The notes below the pieces were generated by a model that was not told where the DNA came from, searched no databases, and saw only the letters and a list, made by a program, of their open reading frames with translations. The translations under genes were made by a program, and so were the position numbers. From positions 1 to 64,000 of the forward strand of contig NZ_LYST01000055.1 of the NCBI RefSeq assembly GCF_001693755.1: DNA of 64,000 nt. Reading direction: 5' to 3'. Origin of the DNA: Gilliamella sp. wkB171 (GTDB lineage Bacteria > Pseudomonadota > Gammaproteobacteria > Enterobacterales > Orbaceae). Below are positions 33,722-42,879 of the stretch, piece by piece (the stretch's first letter is position 1; each line of letters opens with the position of its first letter).

Positions 33722-34274
33722 TGTAAATAATTTGCTTCTTAAGATCGGTTTTTTCAATTAATTTTTCATAAAAATGGATAGTTACTGTTTTATTATTTTA
33801 TTTGTTGGATGCAGTGATAATTCATATTCACCGCAGCATCGCAAAAGCAGGTTAATGATTCCAATCCACTATAAGTAGTTCAGCATTATGCCTAATTAAC
33901 CGTAAATTCGGAAAAAAGTTAATTTGGGCGCTAATAATGGTAAAAGTACTAATCCTAAATATAAATGAGTTTTAGGCATGATTTATTGTTGTGCTTCGAT
34001 CAAATGGATGAGTGAATGTAAACACGACTGGTTGATATTGATGTTACAAAACTTAAAAACGGTTAATTGTAACTGAGTTTTTATTTAGTAATTATTGGTT
34101 TAAATTGTCTATATTGTGTGATTAGTTTTGTTTCTAATTATCATAATTTAAGTATATAATGTGATGAAAATAACATTATAGGGCTATATTTGTTATTTTT
34201 ATAACATTTACTAACATTTATAAATGACTAACAATATTTACTAGACATCATTAACAATAATTAAAGGAAAGCTT
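33722..34274. promoter_or_regulatory. frr-deoC intergenic region with deo control sites
   Basis: About 550 A+T-rich bases. TGTTATTTTTATAACA (34191-34206) is a palindrome with the same TGTTA-N6-TAACA layout as the E. coli DeoR operator. TGTGATGAAAATAACA (34160-34175) is a CRP-like site with one poor half, and TATAAT lies at 34155-34160. On the minus strand a 27-codon hydrophobic frame begins at 33979 (MPKTHLYLGLVLLPLLAPKL) and continues through stops towards 33800, which may be a decayed membrane-protein gene. deoR at 34996 encodes the matching repressor. Confidence 0.55.
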
Positions 34275-34940
34275 ATGGATTATGCAAAGTATATTGATCA
34301 TACTCTACTTGCAATGAATGCCACAGAAGATCAAATACGTAAACTATGTGATGAAGCAAAGCAGTACCATTTTTATTCCGTGTGTGTGAATTCTGGTTAT
34401 GTACCTTTAGCCGCTAGCTTATTAAAAGGTAGTGACGTCAAAGTTTGCTCGGTTGTTGGTTTTCCTCTTGGTGCGATGTTAACTTCTGCAAAAGCATTTG
34501 AAACTGAAATGGCGGTTAAAGCAGGTGCGCAAGAAATTGATATGGTTATCAATGTTGGTTGGCTAAAAAGCAATGATTGGGATGCCGTTAAAAAAGATAT
34601 CGATGCGGTCTTCAAAGCATGTAATTCAGTGCCATTGAAAGTGATTTTAGAAACTTGTTTGTTAACTAAAGAAGAAATCGTAAAAGTTTGTACAATTTGC
34701 AAGGAAATTGGCGTTGCTTTTGTTAAAACCTCTACAGGATTTAGTACATCAGGCGCAACGGCTGAAGATGTCAAATTGATGCGAGACACCGTTGGTGATA
34801 AAATGGGTGTTAAAGCATCAGGTGGTATTCGTGATCGGCAAACTGCTGAAAAAATGGTTCAAGCTGGTGCTACACGGTTAGGTGCTAGTGCAGGCATTGC
34901 AATTGTTTCAGGCAATTCTACCTCATCAAGCAACTATTAA
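34275..34940 (+). CDS. deoC: Deoxyribose-phosphate aldolase, short form
   Basis: Class I aldolase splitting 2-deoxyribose-5-phosphate to glyceraldehyde-3-phosphate and acetaldehyde. The 221-residue TIM barrel has the Schiff-base Lys151 in [10 protein letters not shown], Asp89 in EIDMVIN, and Lys180 in VKASGGIR. Length and sequence resemble the short Bacillus-type enzyme more than the 259-residue E. coli DeoC, suggesting different ancestry (inference). Preceded by a DeoR-type operator and followed by deoR. The other deo genes (deoA, deoB, deoD) are not nearby. Confidence 0.93.
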   Translation: MDYAKYIDHTLLAMNATEDQIRKLCDEAKQYHFYSVCVNSGYVPLAASLLKGSDVKVCSVVGFPLGAMLTSAKAFETEMAVKAGAQEIDMVINVGWLKSNDWDAVKKDIDAVFKACNSVPLKVILETCLLTKEEIVKVCTICKEIGVAFVKTSTGFSTSGATAEDVKLMRDTVGDKMGVKASGGIRDRQTAEKMVQAGATRLGASAGIAIVSGNSTSSSNY

Positions 34941-34951
34941 TTGATCCTTTC

Positions 34952-34975
34952 ATAAGCTACTGCAAAGTAGCTTAT
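34952..34975 (+). terminator. Hairpin between deoC and deoR
   Basis: ATAAGCTACT/AGTAGCTTAT stem without a strong U-tract. May attenuate deoR expression relative to deoC. Confidence 0.45.
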
Positions 34976-34995
34976 TGCTATTTAATGGAATGGCA

Positions 34996-35757
34996 ATGGA
35001 AACACAACCTCAAAAAAGAGTTAACGCACTTATTGAGTACCTAAAATCGACCGATAAAATTCATTTAAAAGAAGCGGCTCAAATGTTAGCTGTATCCGAA
35101 ATGACAATTCGGCGTGATATTAACAATCAACCTTCACCTTTAGCAGTATTAGGCGGTTATATCGTTAATCAGTCCCAAAATCAAATTACCCAATACTTTG
35201 TTAGCGATCAGCAAGATAAACAGGTAGAAGAAAAACGTTACATAGGTAAGCTTGTTAGTCTGTTAGTTAACGAAAACGATACTATTTTTTTTGATTGTGG
35301 TACCACAATCCCTTTTATTATCGATGCAATTCATGAGGATATATCCTTCACTGCAATTTGTTATTCGCTCAATGCCTTTTTAGCCTTACAACATAAACCC
35401 AATTGCAAAATTATTTTATGCGGTGGGCATTATCAGCTTAACAATGCCATTTTTACGAGTATTAGTCCACATAATCAATTAGATTTTGTATGTCCTAATA
35501 AAGCTTTTATTTCGGCTGCTGGCATAGATCTTATACAAGGTGTAACTTGTTATGATTTTGATGAACTAAGTATGAAGCATCAAGCGTTGAATAAGTCTTG
35601 TCAGAATATTTTAATTGCTGATCATACCAAGTTTGATCAGGTTAAGCCGGCTTTTATTGCTAAACTTAATCAGTTTTATCAAGTAATTACGGATAAAGCG
35701 CCAAGCGCTCAGTACCTTTCTTTTTTTAACGATAATAATATCGGTTTAATTTATTGA
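34996..35757 (+). CDS. deoR: Deoxyribose operon repressor DeoR
   Basis: DNA-binding repressor of deoxynucleoside catabolism, induced by deoxyribose-5-phosphate, the DeoC substrate. The 253-residue protein is collinear with E. coli DeoR: helix-turn-helix [19 protein letters not shown] (about 25-43), [15 protein letters not shown] sugar-binding segment and AADHTKFxxxxP-like [14 protein letters not shown]. The ATG at 34996 gives METQPQKR, matching METRREER. Its TGA overlaps the dxr start region. Confidence 0.93.
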   Translation: METQPQKRVNALIEYLKSTDKIHLKEAAQMLAVSEMTIRRDINNQPSPLAVLGGYIVNQSQNQITQYFVSDQQDKQVEEKRYIGKLVSLLVNENDTIFFDCGTTIPFIIDAIHEDISFTAICYSLNAFLALQHKPNCKIILCGGHYQLNNAIFTSISPHNQLDFVCPNKAFISAAGIDLIQGVTCYDFDELSMKHQALNKSCQNILIADHTKFDQVKPAFIAKLNQFYQVITDKAPSAQYLSFFNDNNIGLIY

Positions 35758-35759
35758 TG

Positions 35760-36938
35760 ATGAAAAATATTACAATTTTAGGTTCAACAGGTTCAATTGG
35801 CTGTAGTACATTGGCCGTTATTCGGCAAAATTGGTCACAATTTAAAGCTTATGCCTTAGTCGGTGGTAAAAATGTCAGCAAAATGACCGAACAGTGCCAA
35901 GAATTTAAACCAAAATACGTGGCTATGGCTGATGAGCAAGCTGCCATAGCGCTTAAGGCTAATTTGCGTGATCTGAATTTAGATATTGAGGTATCGAGTG
36001 GTGAGCAAGCTATCTGTGACTTAGCTCAATTACCCGAAGTCGATTACGTTATGGCGGCTATTGTCGGCGCGGCTGGATTAAAACCGACTCTTGCTGCTAT
36101 TAAAAAAGGTAAGCGAATATTACTCGCTAATAAAGAGTCATTAGTCACTTGTGGGCATTTATTTATGCAAGCGGTGAAACAATATGGCGCCGAGTTACTA
36201 CCGGTCGATAGTGAGCATAATGCTATTTTTCAGAGTTTACCTTGTGCCGTTCAAGAGCAATTAGGTTTTGCTCATTTAGCCGATTATGGCATAACTAAAA
36301 TAGTACTAACAGGTTCAGGCGGTCCATTTCGAGATTTACCTTTAAATTCGCTCATTTCAGTTACACCCGAGCAGGCGGTTGCGCATCCTAATTGGTCAAT
36401 GGGAAAGAAGATTTCAGTTGATTCAGCAACGATGATGAATAAAGGCTTAGAGTATATTGAAGCTAGATGGCTATTTAATGCTAGTTTCGATGAAATGGAA
36501 ATTATTATTCATCCTCAATCGATTATTCACTCTATGGTACGTTATCAAGATGGTAGTGTCATCGCTGAACTAGGTGTACCGGATATGTGTACACCCATTG
36601 CCTATGCTATGTCATATCCACAGCGTATTTTGTCAACTGTACCACCCTTAGATTTTACAAAAGTTTCGGCATTGACGTTTAATGCCCCCGATTTTAATCG
36701 CTATCCTTGCCTAAAATTGGCGATAGATGCTTTTAATCAAGGGCAAGCGGCAACGACGGCTTTAAATGCCGCCAATGAAATAGCTGTCGAGGCTTTTTTA
36801 CAACGCAAAATCGGTTTTATGGATATTGCAAATCAAGTTGCGGCAACCTTAGATAAACTCAATTTACCTGAACCTCAAACCATCGAGGATGTGTTAGTAA
36901 TTGATAAGTGGGCTCGAGAACAGTGTAGTAAGCTATAA
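35760..36938 (+). CDS. dxr: 1-deoxy-D-xylulose-5-phosphate reductoisomerase
   Basis: Dxr makes 2-C-methyl-D-erythritol-4-phosphate with NADPH in the MEP isoprenoid pathway. The protein (about 393 residues) has the NADPH motif ILGSTGSIG near the start, metal ligands in [11 protein letters not shown] and [13 protein letters not shown], and the [20 protein letters not shown] block. Two ATGs (35757, 35760) follow each other; the second gives MKNITILGS as in E. coli. Overlap with the deoR stop suggests translational coupling. Confidence 0.95.
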   Translation: MKNITILGSTGSIGCSTLAVIRQNWSQFKAYALVGGKNVSKMTEQCQEFKPKYVAMADEQAAIALKANLRDLNLDIEVSSGEQAICDLAQLPEVDYVMAAIVGAAGLKPTLAAIKKGKRILLANKESLVTCGHLFMQAVKQYGAELLPVDSEHNAIFQSLPCAVQEQLGFAHLADYGITKIVLTGSGGPFRDLPLNSLISVTPEQAVAHPNWSMGKKISVDSATMMNKGLEYIEARWLFNASFDEMEIIIHPQSIIHSMVRYQDGSVIAELGVPDMCTPIAYAMSYPQRILSTVPPLDFTKVSALTFNAPDFNRYPCLKLAIDAFNQGQAATTALNAANEIAVEAFLQRKIGFMDIANQVAATLDKLNLPEPQTIEDVLVIDKWAREQCSKL

Positions 36939-36946
36939 CTTAAATG

Positions 36947-37501
36947 TTATAGCTGTGTTTTATAAACGCGGCAAGGCGTGCCCATCGCAATGACATTGCT
37001 TGGTATATCACGATCAACTATACTGCCAGCTGCAATAACGGTGTTATCGCCAATGGTCACATTCGGTAATACAATCACATTGCCGCCGATCCAAACGTTA
37101 TTGCCGATTGTAATTGGCTTTGAAAATTCAAGTCCGCTATTACGAGTTTGACAATCTAATGGGTGTCCTGAGGTATAAAATCCACAATTGGGTGCAACCA
37201 GTACATTATCGCCAAAAGTAATTTTAGCTGCATCTAACATAATGCAATTGAAATTAGCAAAAAAATTTTCGCCAATTTCAATATTGTAGCCATAATCACA
37301 TTGAAAACCAGGCATGATCGTAAACTGTTGCCCAGTTTTGCCTAATAGGATTTGGAATAACTGTTGTCGTTGCTGTTTGGCTAATGGCGATAATTGGTTT
37401 ATTTGAAAACAAAGATCTTGCGCATAAAGCCTTTCGTTAGCCAGTAAATCGATCTCTGGGTTATAGAGCAAACCTGCTAGCATTTTCTCTTTTTCTCTCA
37501 T
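36947..37501 (-). CDS. maa: Maltose/galactoside O-acetyltransferase family protein
   Basis: Hexapeptide-repeat acetyltransferase that acetylates sugars with acetyl-CoA. The 184-residue protein has the Maa N-terminal domain (KEKMLAGLLYNPEIDLL), the left-handed beta-helix with catalytic His in YTSGHPLDCQTRNSG, and the GNNVWIGGNVIVLPNVTIGDN repeats ending near 172. It lies 4 nt after the fructokinase stop and is probably in the sucrose operon, a parallel to lacA in the lac operon. Sugar specificity is uncertain. Confidence 0.88.
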   Translation of the reverse strand: MREKEKMLAGLLYNPEIDLLANERLYAQDLCFQINQLSPLAKQQRQQLFQILLGKTGQQFTIMPGFQCDYGYNIEIGENFFANFNCIMLDAAKITFGDNVLVAPNCGFYTSGHPLDCQTRNSGLEFSKPITIGNNVWIGGNVIVLPNVTIGDNTVIAAGSIVDRDIPSNVIAMGTPCRVYKTQL

Positions 37502-37505
37502 GATA

Positions 37506-38465
37506 CTACGCCATTTGTTTTGCTGTTAATGCAGGGTTATCACTAATAAACGATTGTAAAAAAGCGCTATCAGGAAGTGCAGTTAACGCCCCTTTTTGAG
37601 TTGTCGCTAACGCGCCGCAAGCACTGGCAATAGTCATCATGCTTTCTAACATAAGTTTATCGTCTGGCATACCGGACGTTGCAATACTACTTAATAATCC
37701 TGCAACGAAAGCATCGCCGGCACCGGTTGTATCAATGCTGTTAACATGATATGAATCGAACGAAAATGTTTTACCATGCCATAAAACTACACTGCCATCT
37801 TTACCTTTTGTAACTAATTTGAGTGTTGCATCATAATGTTGTTGTAACTTATTTAAAGCGGCACTCCAATCGTTAGATTCGGTTAGCCAAAATAGCTCTT
37901 CATCAGAAAGTTTTAGTATGTCGGCATCATGACAAAATTGTGTAATAATTGTGCGCATTTCGTTTTTATCATGCCACATTTGTTCGCGTAAATTGACATC
38001 AAAGCTGATTAAACCCTTTTTACCATTCAACCTTTCAATCGCTGTTTTTAATGTTTGACGGCAAGTCTGCCCAACTAAAGCTAGCGAGCAAAAATGCAAA
38101 ATATCTTGGTTAAAATCAGGAATCGCCTGCTGAGATAAAAACTGATCGGCAGACGGCGACACTAAAAAAGTAAAACTCCTTTCACCATTATTACCGAGAT
38201 CAACTACCACCGTACTGGTTCTGTGATTATCATCTTTTTCTAAACTTTGGCAATCAACGTGGTATTGATTAAATGTTTTTTCCATAAAGTGACCAAAAGG
38301 ATCATTGCCAACACGACCTATAAATGCGGAAGGAAGCCCCAATTTTGCTACACCAATAGCGACATTTGCAGGTGCACCACCTGCACAGGCTTTGTAATTC
38401 ATATCACCAAAAGGTAAAAGATCGATAACAGCATCGCCAAGCGACCAGACTTTAGTTTTATTCAT
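37506..38465 (-). CDS. cscK: Fructokinase (CscK-like)
   Basis: PfkB/ribokinase-family kinase that phosphorylates the fructose released from sucrose. The 319-residue protein has VWSLGDAVIDLLPFGD at the start, GGAPANVAIGVAKLG (PfkB signature 1), GRVGNDPFG, and DTTGAGDAFVAGLL (signature 2 with catalytic Asp near 255). It is closer to E. coli CscK than to generic fructokinases by motif comparison. ATG 38465 was chosen over an upstream TTG. Divergent from the sucrose hydrolase and sharing its control region. Confidence 0.9.
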   Translation of the reverse strand: MNKTKVWSLGDAVIDLLPFGDMNYKACAGGAPANVAIGVAKLGLPSAFIGRVGNDPFGHFMEKTFNQYHVDCQSLEKDDNHRTSTVVVDLGNNGERSFTFLVSPSADQFLSQQAIPDFNQDILHFCSLALVGQTCRQTLKTAIERLNGKKGLISFDVNLREQMWHDKNEMRTIITQFCHDADILKLSDEELFWLTESNDWSAALNKLQQHYDATLKLVTKGKDGSVVLWHGKTFSFDSYHVNSIDTTGAGDAFVAGLLSSIATSGMPDDKLMLESMMTIASACGALATTQKGALTALPDSAFLQSFISDNPALTAKQMA

Positions 38466-38602
38466 TTTATTACTCAATTTAAAGTTAATAGGTTTAAGTG
38501 TTGTGACTTTATGGCTGGTTTAATTAAACCGTTAAGTCAGCTTAAACGAAGTTTTATAATTAGTCATTAACAATAGACTAAAGCATTTACAAAAAAATTC
38601 AT

Positions 38603-38672
38603 TGTTAACGTTAAAAATGTGTGATTATTATCACATATTTTGCCTGTTAATTGATCAAAAGTTAACGTTAAC
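38603..38672. promoter_or_regulatory. Divergent sucrose control region: two CscR operators around a CRP site
   Basis: GTTAACGTTAAA (38604-38615) and the perfect palindrome GTTAACGTTAAC (38661-38672) are LacI-family operators. Between them TGTGATTATTATCACA (38620-38635) is a perfect CRP palindrome (TGTGA-N6-TCACA). The same operator pair occurs before the permease at 41445. Indicates repression by the LacI-type protein encoded at 40291 and activation by cAMP-CRP. This fills the roughly 310-base gap between the divergent genes. Confidence 0.85.
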
Positions 38673-38773
38673 AATTAAGTTAGGGTAATATAGCTTGATA
38701 AGAAAGGTGGCTAAATTAAAGTCATCATTTTGATGAAAATTATATTTAATGCGGAATGTATAAAGGGGAGTTT

Positions 38774-40243
38774 ATGTCTACTGCAATCGATAAAGCAAAT
38801 CAAGCTGTTAAACAGTTAGAAAAGGTAATGAATAAACAGTATTATCCACGTTTTCATCTGGCGCCACAGTCTGGATGGATGAACGATCCTAATGGTCTTA
38901 TCTATTTTAAAGGTCAGTACCATGCTTTTTATCAGCATCATCCTTTTGATGAAAACTGGGGACCGATGCATTGGGGGCATGTAGTGAGTGATGATTTAGT
39001 GACTTGGAAAAGATTACCTATTGCTCTAGCACCGGGTGACGAGTTTGACAAGAGTGGTTGTTTTTCTGGATCGGCGATAGATAAAAATGGTGAGCTTTGT
39101 TTAGTTTATACCGGTCATATTTGGTTACAAGGTCAAGGGAATGATGATCACATTTGTCAAACCCAATGTCTTGCTACAAGTAAAGATGGTATTCATTTTG
39201 AAAAACATGGCACTATCTTAACCCCAGAAGATGGCATTATGCATTTTCGTGATCCCAAAGTTTGGCAACAAGCAGGTCAATGGTGGATGGTGGTAGGGCA
39301 AAGGGATAACAATGATGTTGGACAAATTTTACTGTATCGTTCTCAAGATTTTAAAAAGTGGCAATTTGATCATGTAGTAGTGAGCAATATCGATCCTAAT
39401 GTCTATATGCTTGAATGCCCTGATTTTTTCCCGCTTGGTGATAAATGGATATTGATGTTTTCACCGCAAGGTATGAAAGCAAAAGGTTATCAATACCGTA
39501 ACCGATTCCAATCAGGCTATATTGTCGGTGATTGGCAACCAGGGAAAAAGTTTTCGATAGTTAAACCATTTCAAGAAATGGACTTTGGTCATGATTTTTA
39601 TGCACCACAATCGTTCGTTGCAAAAGATGGTCGACGCATAATTTTTGCTTGGATGGATATGTGGGAATCAATGATGCCAAGTAAACAAGATAAATGGATG
39701 GGCGCCTTTACGCTTCCGCGTGAATTGGTTTTAGATCGCAATAATAACGTCCGTAATCGTCCAATCAAAGAACTTGAAGCATTACGAGAAAAACCTAAAA
39801 GTTTGAGTGAAATAACACTTAATAATGAATTGAAAAATACCAATATTGAATCAATTAGTTGTGAGATTAATGTCGATATTGATTTAACCCAAAGTAATGC
39901 TGAACGTTTTGGTTTACAGCTAGCGGCAACGCCAGATGGTAAGCAAGCCACACTATTGTATGTGGATCTGCAATCGAATCGTATTGTACTTGATCGTAGT
40001 CTTTCAGGGTTAGCATTAAAGGGATATCGCAGTGTTCGGTTACCTAAAACTAAAAAGTTAAATTTGCATATTTATGTTGATGCTTCATCTGTTGAGGTTT
40101 TTGTTAATGGTGATTTATATAGTCTATCAAGTCGTATTTATCCAAAATTACCGGCTAAACGAATCGTTAACTTATTTGCTGAAAATGGCCAAGCAAAAAT
40201 CATAAAATTAGATAGTTGGCAGTTAAAATCAATTTATGAATAA
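38774..40243 (+). CDS. cscA: Sucrose hydrolase (GH32 invertase)
   Basis: Cytosolic GH32 enzyme splitting sucrose to glucose and fructose. The 489-residue protein has the nucleophile motif WMNDPNG (Asp38), FRDPKVW with the transition-state Asp, and ECPDFF with the acid/base Glu, followed by a C-terminal beta-sandwich. No signal peptide. Because the neighbouring transporter is a symporter rather than a PTS permease, free sucrose is the likely substrate (CscA rather than ScrB); this is inference. The ATG at 38774 has GGGGAG just upstream. Confidence 0.9.
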   Translation: MSTAIDKANQAVKQLEKVMNKQYYPRFHLAPQSGWMNDPNGLIYFKGQYHAFYQHHPFDENWGPMHWGHVVSDDLVTWKRLPIALAPGDEFDKSGCFSGSAIDKNGELCLVYTGHIWLQGQGNDDHICQTQCLATSKDGIHFEKHGTILTPEDGIMHFRDPKVWQQAGQWWMVVGQRDNNDVGQILLYRSQDFKKWQFDHVVVSNIDPNVYMLECPDFFPLGDKWILMFSPQGMKAKGYQYRNRFQSGYIVGDWQPGKKFSIVKPFQEMDFGHDFYAPQSFVAKDGRRIIFAWMDMWESMMPSKQDKWMGAFTLPRELVLDRNNNVRNRPIKELEALREKPKSLSEITLNNELKNTNIESISCEINVDIDLTQSNAERFGLQLAATPDGKQATLLYVDLQSNRIVLDRSLSGLALKGYRSVRLPKTKKLNLHIYVDASSVEVFVNGDLYSLSSRIYPKLPAKRIVNLFAENGQAKIIKLDSWQLKSIYE

Positions 40244-40252
40244 TTGCCAATC

Positions 40253-40278
40253 ATCCCACTACTTTAATGTAGTGGGAT
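40253..40278. terminator. Bidirectional terminator between cscA and cscR
   Basis: Perfect ATCCCACTAC/GTAGTGGGAT stem with loop TTTAAT lying between two convergent genes. A short T-run follows on the plus strand after AACAG. Confidence 0.75.
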
Positions 40279-40290
40279 AACAGTTTTTGC

Positions 40291-41295
40291 TTATAATGAA
40301 TCTCGTTGCAAAAATGGTGCAGGTACGTATGTTACGTTTTTGTTAGTTTGGTTGTTTATGATGTGTAATGCAGCTTGTTCGCCTATCTGGTAATGAGGTA
40401 ATTGGACGGTGGTTAGCGGTGGATAAAAAAGTTCCCCTGTGCCGACCATATTATCATAACCTACTATTGCGATATCTGTTGGAATATGAAAACCTTGACT
40501 TAACAAAAATTGATAAGCTACAAAAGCAATACGGTCATTGCCACAAATTAACACATCAAAGTCTGGTTTTTTGTTACAGTGCTGTTTTAATATATCAACT
40601 GTCATCATATATTCTTGGGTAAGATTATTTTCTACCGTTGTGGTGTGGTAACTGATAATGTCATTTAAATTACGACCTGCGTCTAACCATGCTTGCTCGG
40701 CACCTTTACGGCGAGTTTTACCGGCTAAGCTGGTTTTCGACAAATATATACATAATGGTTTTTTATAGCCTTTTTTAATCACTTGTTGCATGGCGTAGTA
40801 TTGACCTGTGTAATCATCCGGAATATAACACGCTAGATCTTCACTATCACAGATGCAATTGGCTAATACCACGTTTTTCCCAAGTAACTTTGTCGGAAGT
40901 TCAATTTTTCTTAGTCCCATAGTGGTATAAATAATGCCATTAGGTCGATAAGATAGCAGAGTATTAATGGCATGATTGGCCTGTTTATCATCAAACAGAT
41001 TAACAATAAAAGTATTCCAACCGCGTTGTTGTGCTGTTTTTTCGATCGCTTGTAATAATTCTACAGAAAAAGGGGTCATTGCTGTTTCTAATGCTAAAAC
41101 ACCTATTGCACGAGGGCCAGAGCTATCGCCACGAATTTTACGTGCTGACAAGTCTGGCACATAGTCAAGTTGCTCAATAGCTTTTTGAACCCGATTATAA
41201 GTCTGTTTATTTAATTTTTCAGGATTATTAATTGCGCGAGATACCGTCATCAACGAAACCGACGCCAACTTTGCAACATCCTTAAGTGAAGCCAT
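40291..41295 (-). CDS. cscR: LacI-family sucrose repressor CscR
   Basis: Represses the sucrose genes. The 334-residue protein has the N-terminal LacI helix-turn-helix SLKDVAKLASVSLMTVSRA, the hinge YVPDLSARKIRG, and a periplasmic-binding-protein-like effector domain. Runs such as RPNGIIYTTMGLRKIELP, YIPDDYTGQYYA and FDVLICGNDRIAFVAYQ match E. coli CscR closely. Convergent with cscA, divergent from cscB, with two operators upstream of cscB that could also control cscR. Confidence 0.92.
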   Translation of the reverse strand: MASLKDVAKLASVSLMTVSRAINNPEKLNKQTYNRVQKAIEQLDYVPDLSARKIRGDSSGPRAIGVLALETAMTPFSVELLQAIEKTAQQRGWNTFIVNLFDDKQANHAINTLLSYRPNGIIYTTMGLRKIELPTKLLGKNVVLANCICDSEDLACYIPDDYTGQYYAMQQVIKKGYKKPLCIYLSKTSLAGKTRRKGAEQAWLDAGRNLNDIISYHTTTVENNLTQEYMMTVDILKQHCNKKPDFDVLICGNDRIAFVAYQFLLSQGFHIPTDIAIVGYDNMVGTGELFYPPLTTVQLPHYQIGEQAALHIINNQTNKNVTYVPAPFLQRDSL

Positions 41296-41444
41296 AATTA
41301 AATCCTTTTGTTTAGCATTAAAAAAATCTTTTTCTAATAATTACTTCAAATGATGATACCACAAATAAAAATGATAAAAAGTGTGAGGAAGCTATCATTT
41401 ATGATAACCGGTTGTATCTATTTTCTGTCAATTGTGACAATAAT

Positions 41445-41470
41445 GTTAACATTAACATGTTAACGTTAAA
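41445..41470. promoter_or_regulatory. Tandem CscR operators before the sucrose permease
   Basis: Two 12-bp palindromes, GTTAACATTAAC (41445-41456) and GTTAACGTTAAA (41459-41470), separated by 2 bp, end 25 nt before the permease ATG. A -10-like TATAAG lies at 41479-41484. Confidence 0.8.
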
Positions 41471-41494
41471 CTTCACAATATAAGAGTAATAAAT

Positions 41495-42736
41495 ATGAAT
41501 ATAATAGCAAATAGAAATTATTGGTTTTCATCTGGTTATCTTATTACCTTTTATGCAGCTTGGTCTCTTTGGTGGTCTTTTTATGCAATATGGTTAAAAA
41601 GTAAAATTGGCTTATCGGGTGAGCAGCTTGGAACGGTTTATGCGGCAAACTCGGCTGCTGCCATGTTTTTTATGATATTTTACGGCATCATTCAAGATAA
41701 ATTGCAAATCGGCAAAGCTGTTATTACCTTTCAAAGTATCGTGATGATATTAATTGGTCCGTTTTTAATTTATGTTTATGAGCCGTTATTAAAAAGTGAT
41801 TTTATCATCGGTGTCTGTATTGGTGCACCAGTGTTGAGTGCCGGATTTATTTCTGGATGTGCTTTGATTGATTCGTTTATTGAGCGCATTAGTCGCTTAT
41901 TCGGTTTTGAGTTTGGTCCAGCTCGTTTTTGGGGATCGTTTGGTTATGCTGCTGCCACGTTTGTTGCCGGTATTTTATTTGGTATCGATCCTCATATTAA
42001 TTTTTGGATGGCCTCTGCTGTTGCTGTTATCTTTTTTATTATTAATTTAACCTTTAAGCCAAAACGTTATCCTGTGGATGCGAACAAGGATAGGATTATT
42101 GAAAAAACCTCAACCATACCAACATTAAGTGAAATTTTCTCATTATTTGGTATGAAAAAATTTTGGCTATTTGTATTTTTTATTATTGGTACAAATAGTT
42201 TTTATACTATTTATGATCAACAACTGTTTCCAAATTTTTACACCAGTTTTTTTGAAAAAAATGAAGATGGTTACCGCGTTTACGGCTATTTAAACTCTTT
42301 TCAAGTTTTTTTAGAGGCGGCTTGTATGATCTTAGCACCCTATTTTATTAATAAAGTGGGTGCTAAAAAGTCACTATTAATTGCTGCATTAGTTATGATT
42401 TGCCGAATTGCTTTATCTGCATCTCTACATAATGTTTATCTGATATCATTAATAAAACTATTTCATGCCATTGAAACGCCGCTGTTTATTTTGGCGGTAT
42501 TTAAATATGTAGTAGCTAATTTTGATGCTAGATTATCATCAACCCTCTATTTAGTTGGCTTTAATATTTCATCTAATATTGGTGTGATTGCATTGTCATG
42601 GGTGGTAGGTAAATTATTTGATAATACTGGCTATTCAACAACGTTTTATGTGCTTGCTAGTATTGTGCTATTTATTTTAATTGTTGCTACATTTACCCTA
42701 ACCAGTGATCGAAAAAATAGACTTCAAGCACAATAA
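41495..42736 (+). CDS. cscB: Sucrose:proton symporter (CscB, LacY family)
   Basis: Inner-membrane MFS transporter of the oligosaccharide:H+ symporter group. The 413-residue protein has about 12 hydrophobic segments and matches E. coli CscB in AAWSLWWSFYAIWLKSKIGLS, FYGIIQDKLQIGK, PFLIYVYEPLLKSDF, and YDQQLFPNFYTSFFE/YGYLNSFQVFLEAACM. It makes sucrose uptake PTS-independent, fitting the hydrolase and fructokinase. A hairpin at 42757 follows. Confidence 0.92.
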   Translation: MNIIANRNYWFSSGYLITFYAAWSLWWSFYAIWLKSKIGLSGEQLGTVYAANSAAAMFFMIFYGIIQDKLQIGKAVITFQSIVMILIGPFLIYVYEPLLKSDFIIGVCIGAPVLSAGFISGCALIDSFIERISRLFGFEFGPARFWGSFGYAAATFVAGILFGIDPHINFWMASAVAVIFFIINLTFKPKRYPVDANKDRIIEKTSTIPTLSEIFSLFGMKKFWLFVFFIIGTNSFYTIYDQQLFPNFYTSFFEKNEDGYRVYGYLNSFQVFLEAACMILAPYFINKVGAKKSLLIAALVMICRIALSASLHNVYLISLIKLFHAIETPLFILAVFKYVVANFDARLSSTLYLVGFNISSNIGVIALSWVVGKLFDNTGYSTTFYVLASIVLFILIVATFTLTSDRKNRLQAQ

Positions 42737-42756
42737 TCATTGCTATCTACTCTATA

Positions 42757-42781
42757 AAATGGAAACGGAAGTTTCCATTTT
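42757..42781 (+). terminator. Hairpin after cscB
   Basis: AAAATGGAAAC/GTTTCCATTTT stem with a GGAA-type loop; its 3' arm is T-rich. Likely terminator. Confidence 0.6.
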
Positions 42782-42879
42782 GCTATTTAGTTTATGATCA
42801 ATGAATACAAAGCTTGCTTCCATGATGAGTTTGCGAAACAATAGATAATCACTATGATTAATGTCTATAGGTTGTTGTT

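Noticed and set aside
34397-34789. 130-codon frame antisense to deoC
   Set aside because: Mirror of deoC codon pattern, no ribosome site, no recognisable motif.
39598-39951. 117-codon frame antisense to the sucrose hydrolase
   Set aside because: Shadow of a strongly supported GH32 gene.
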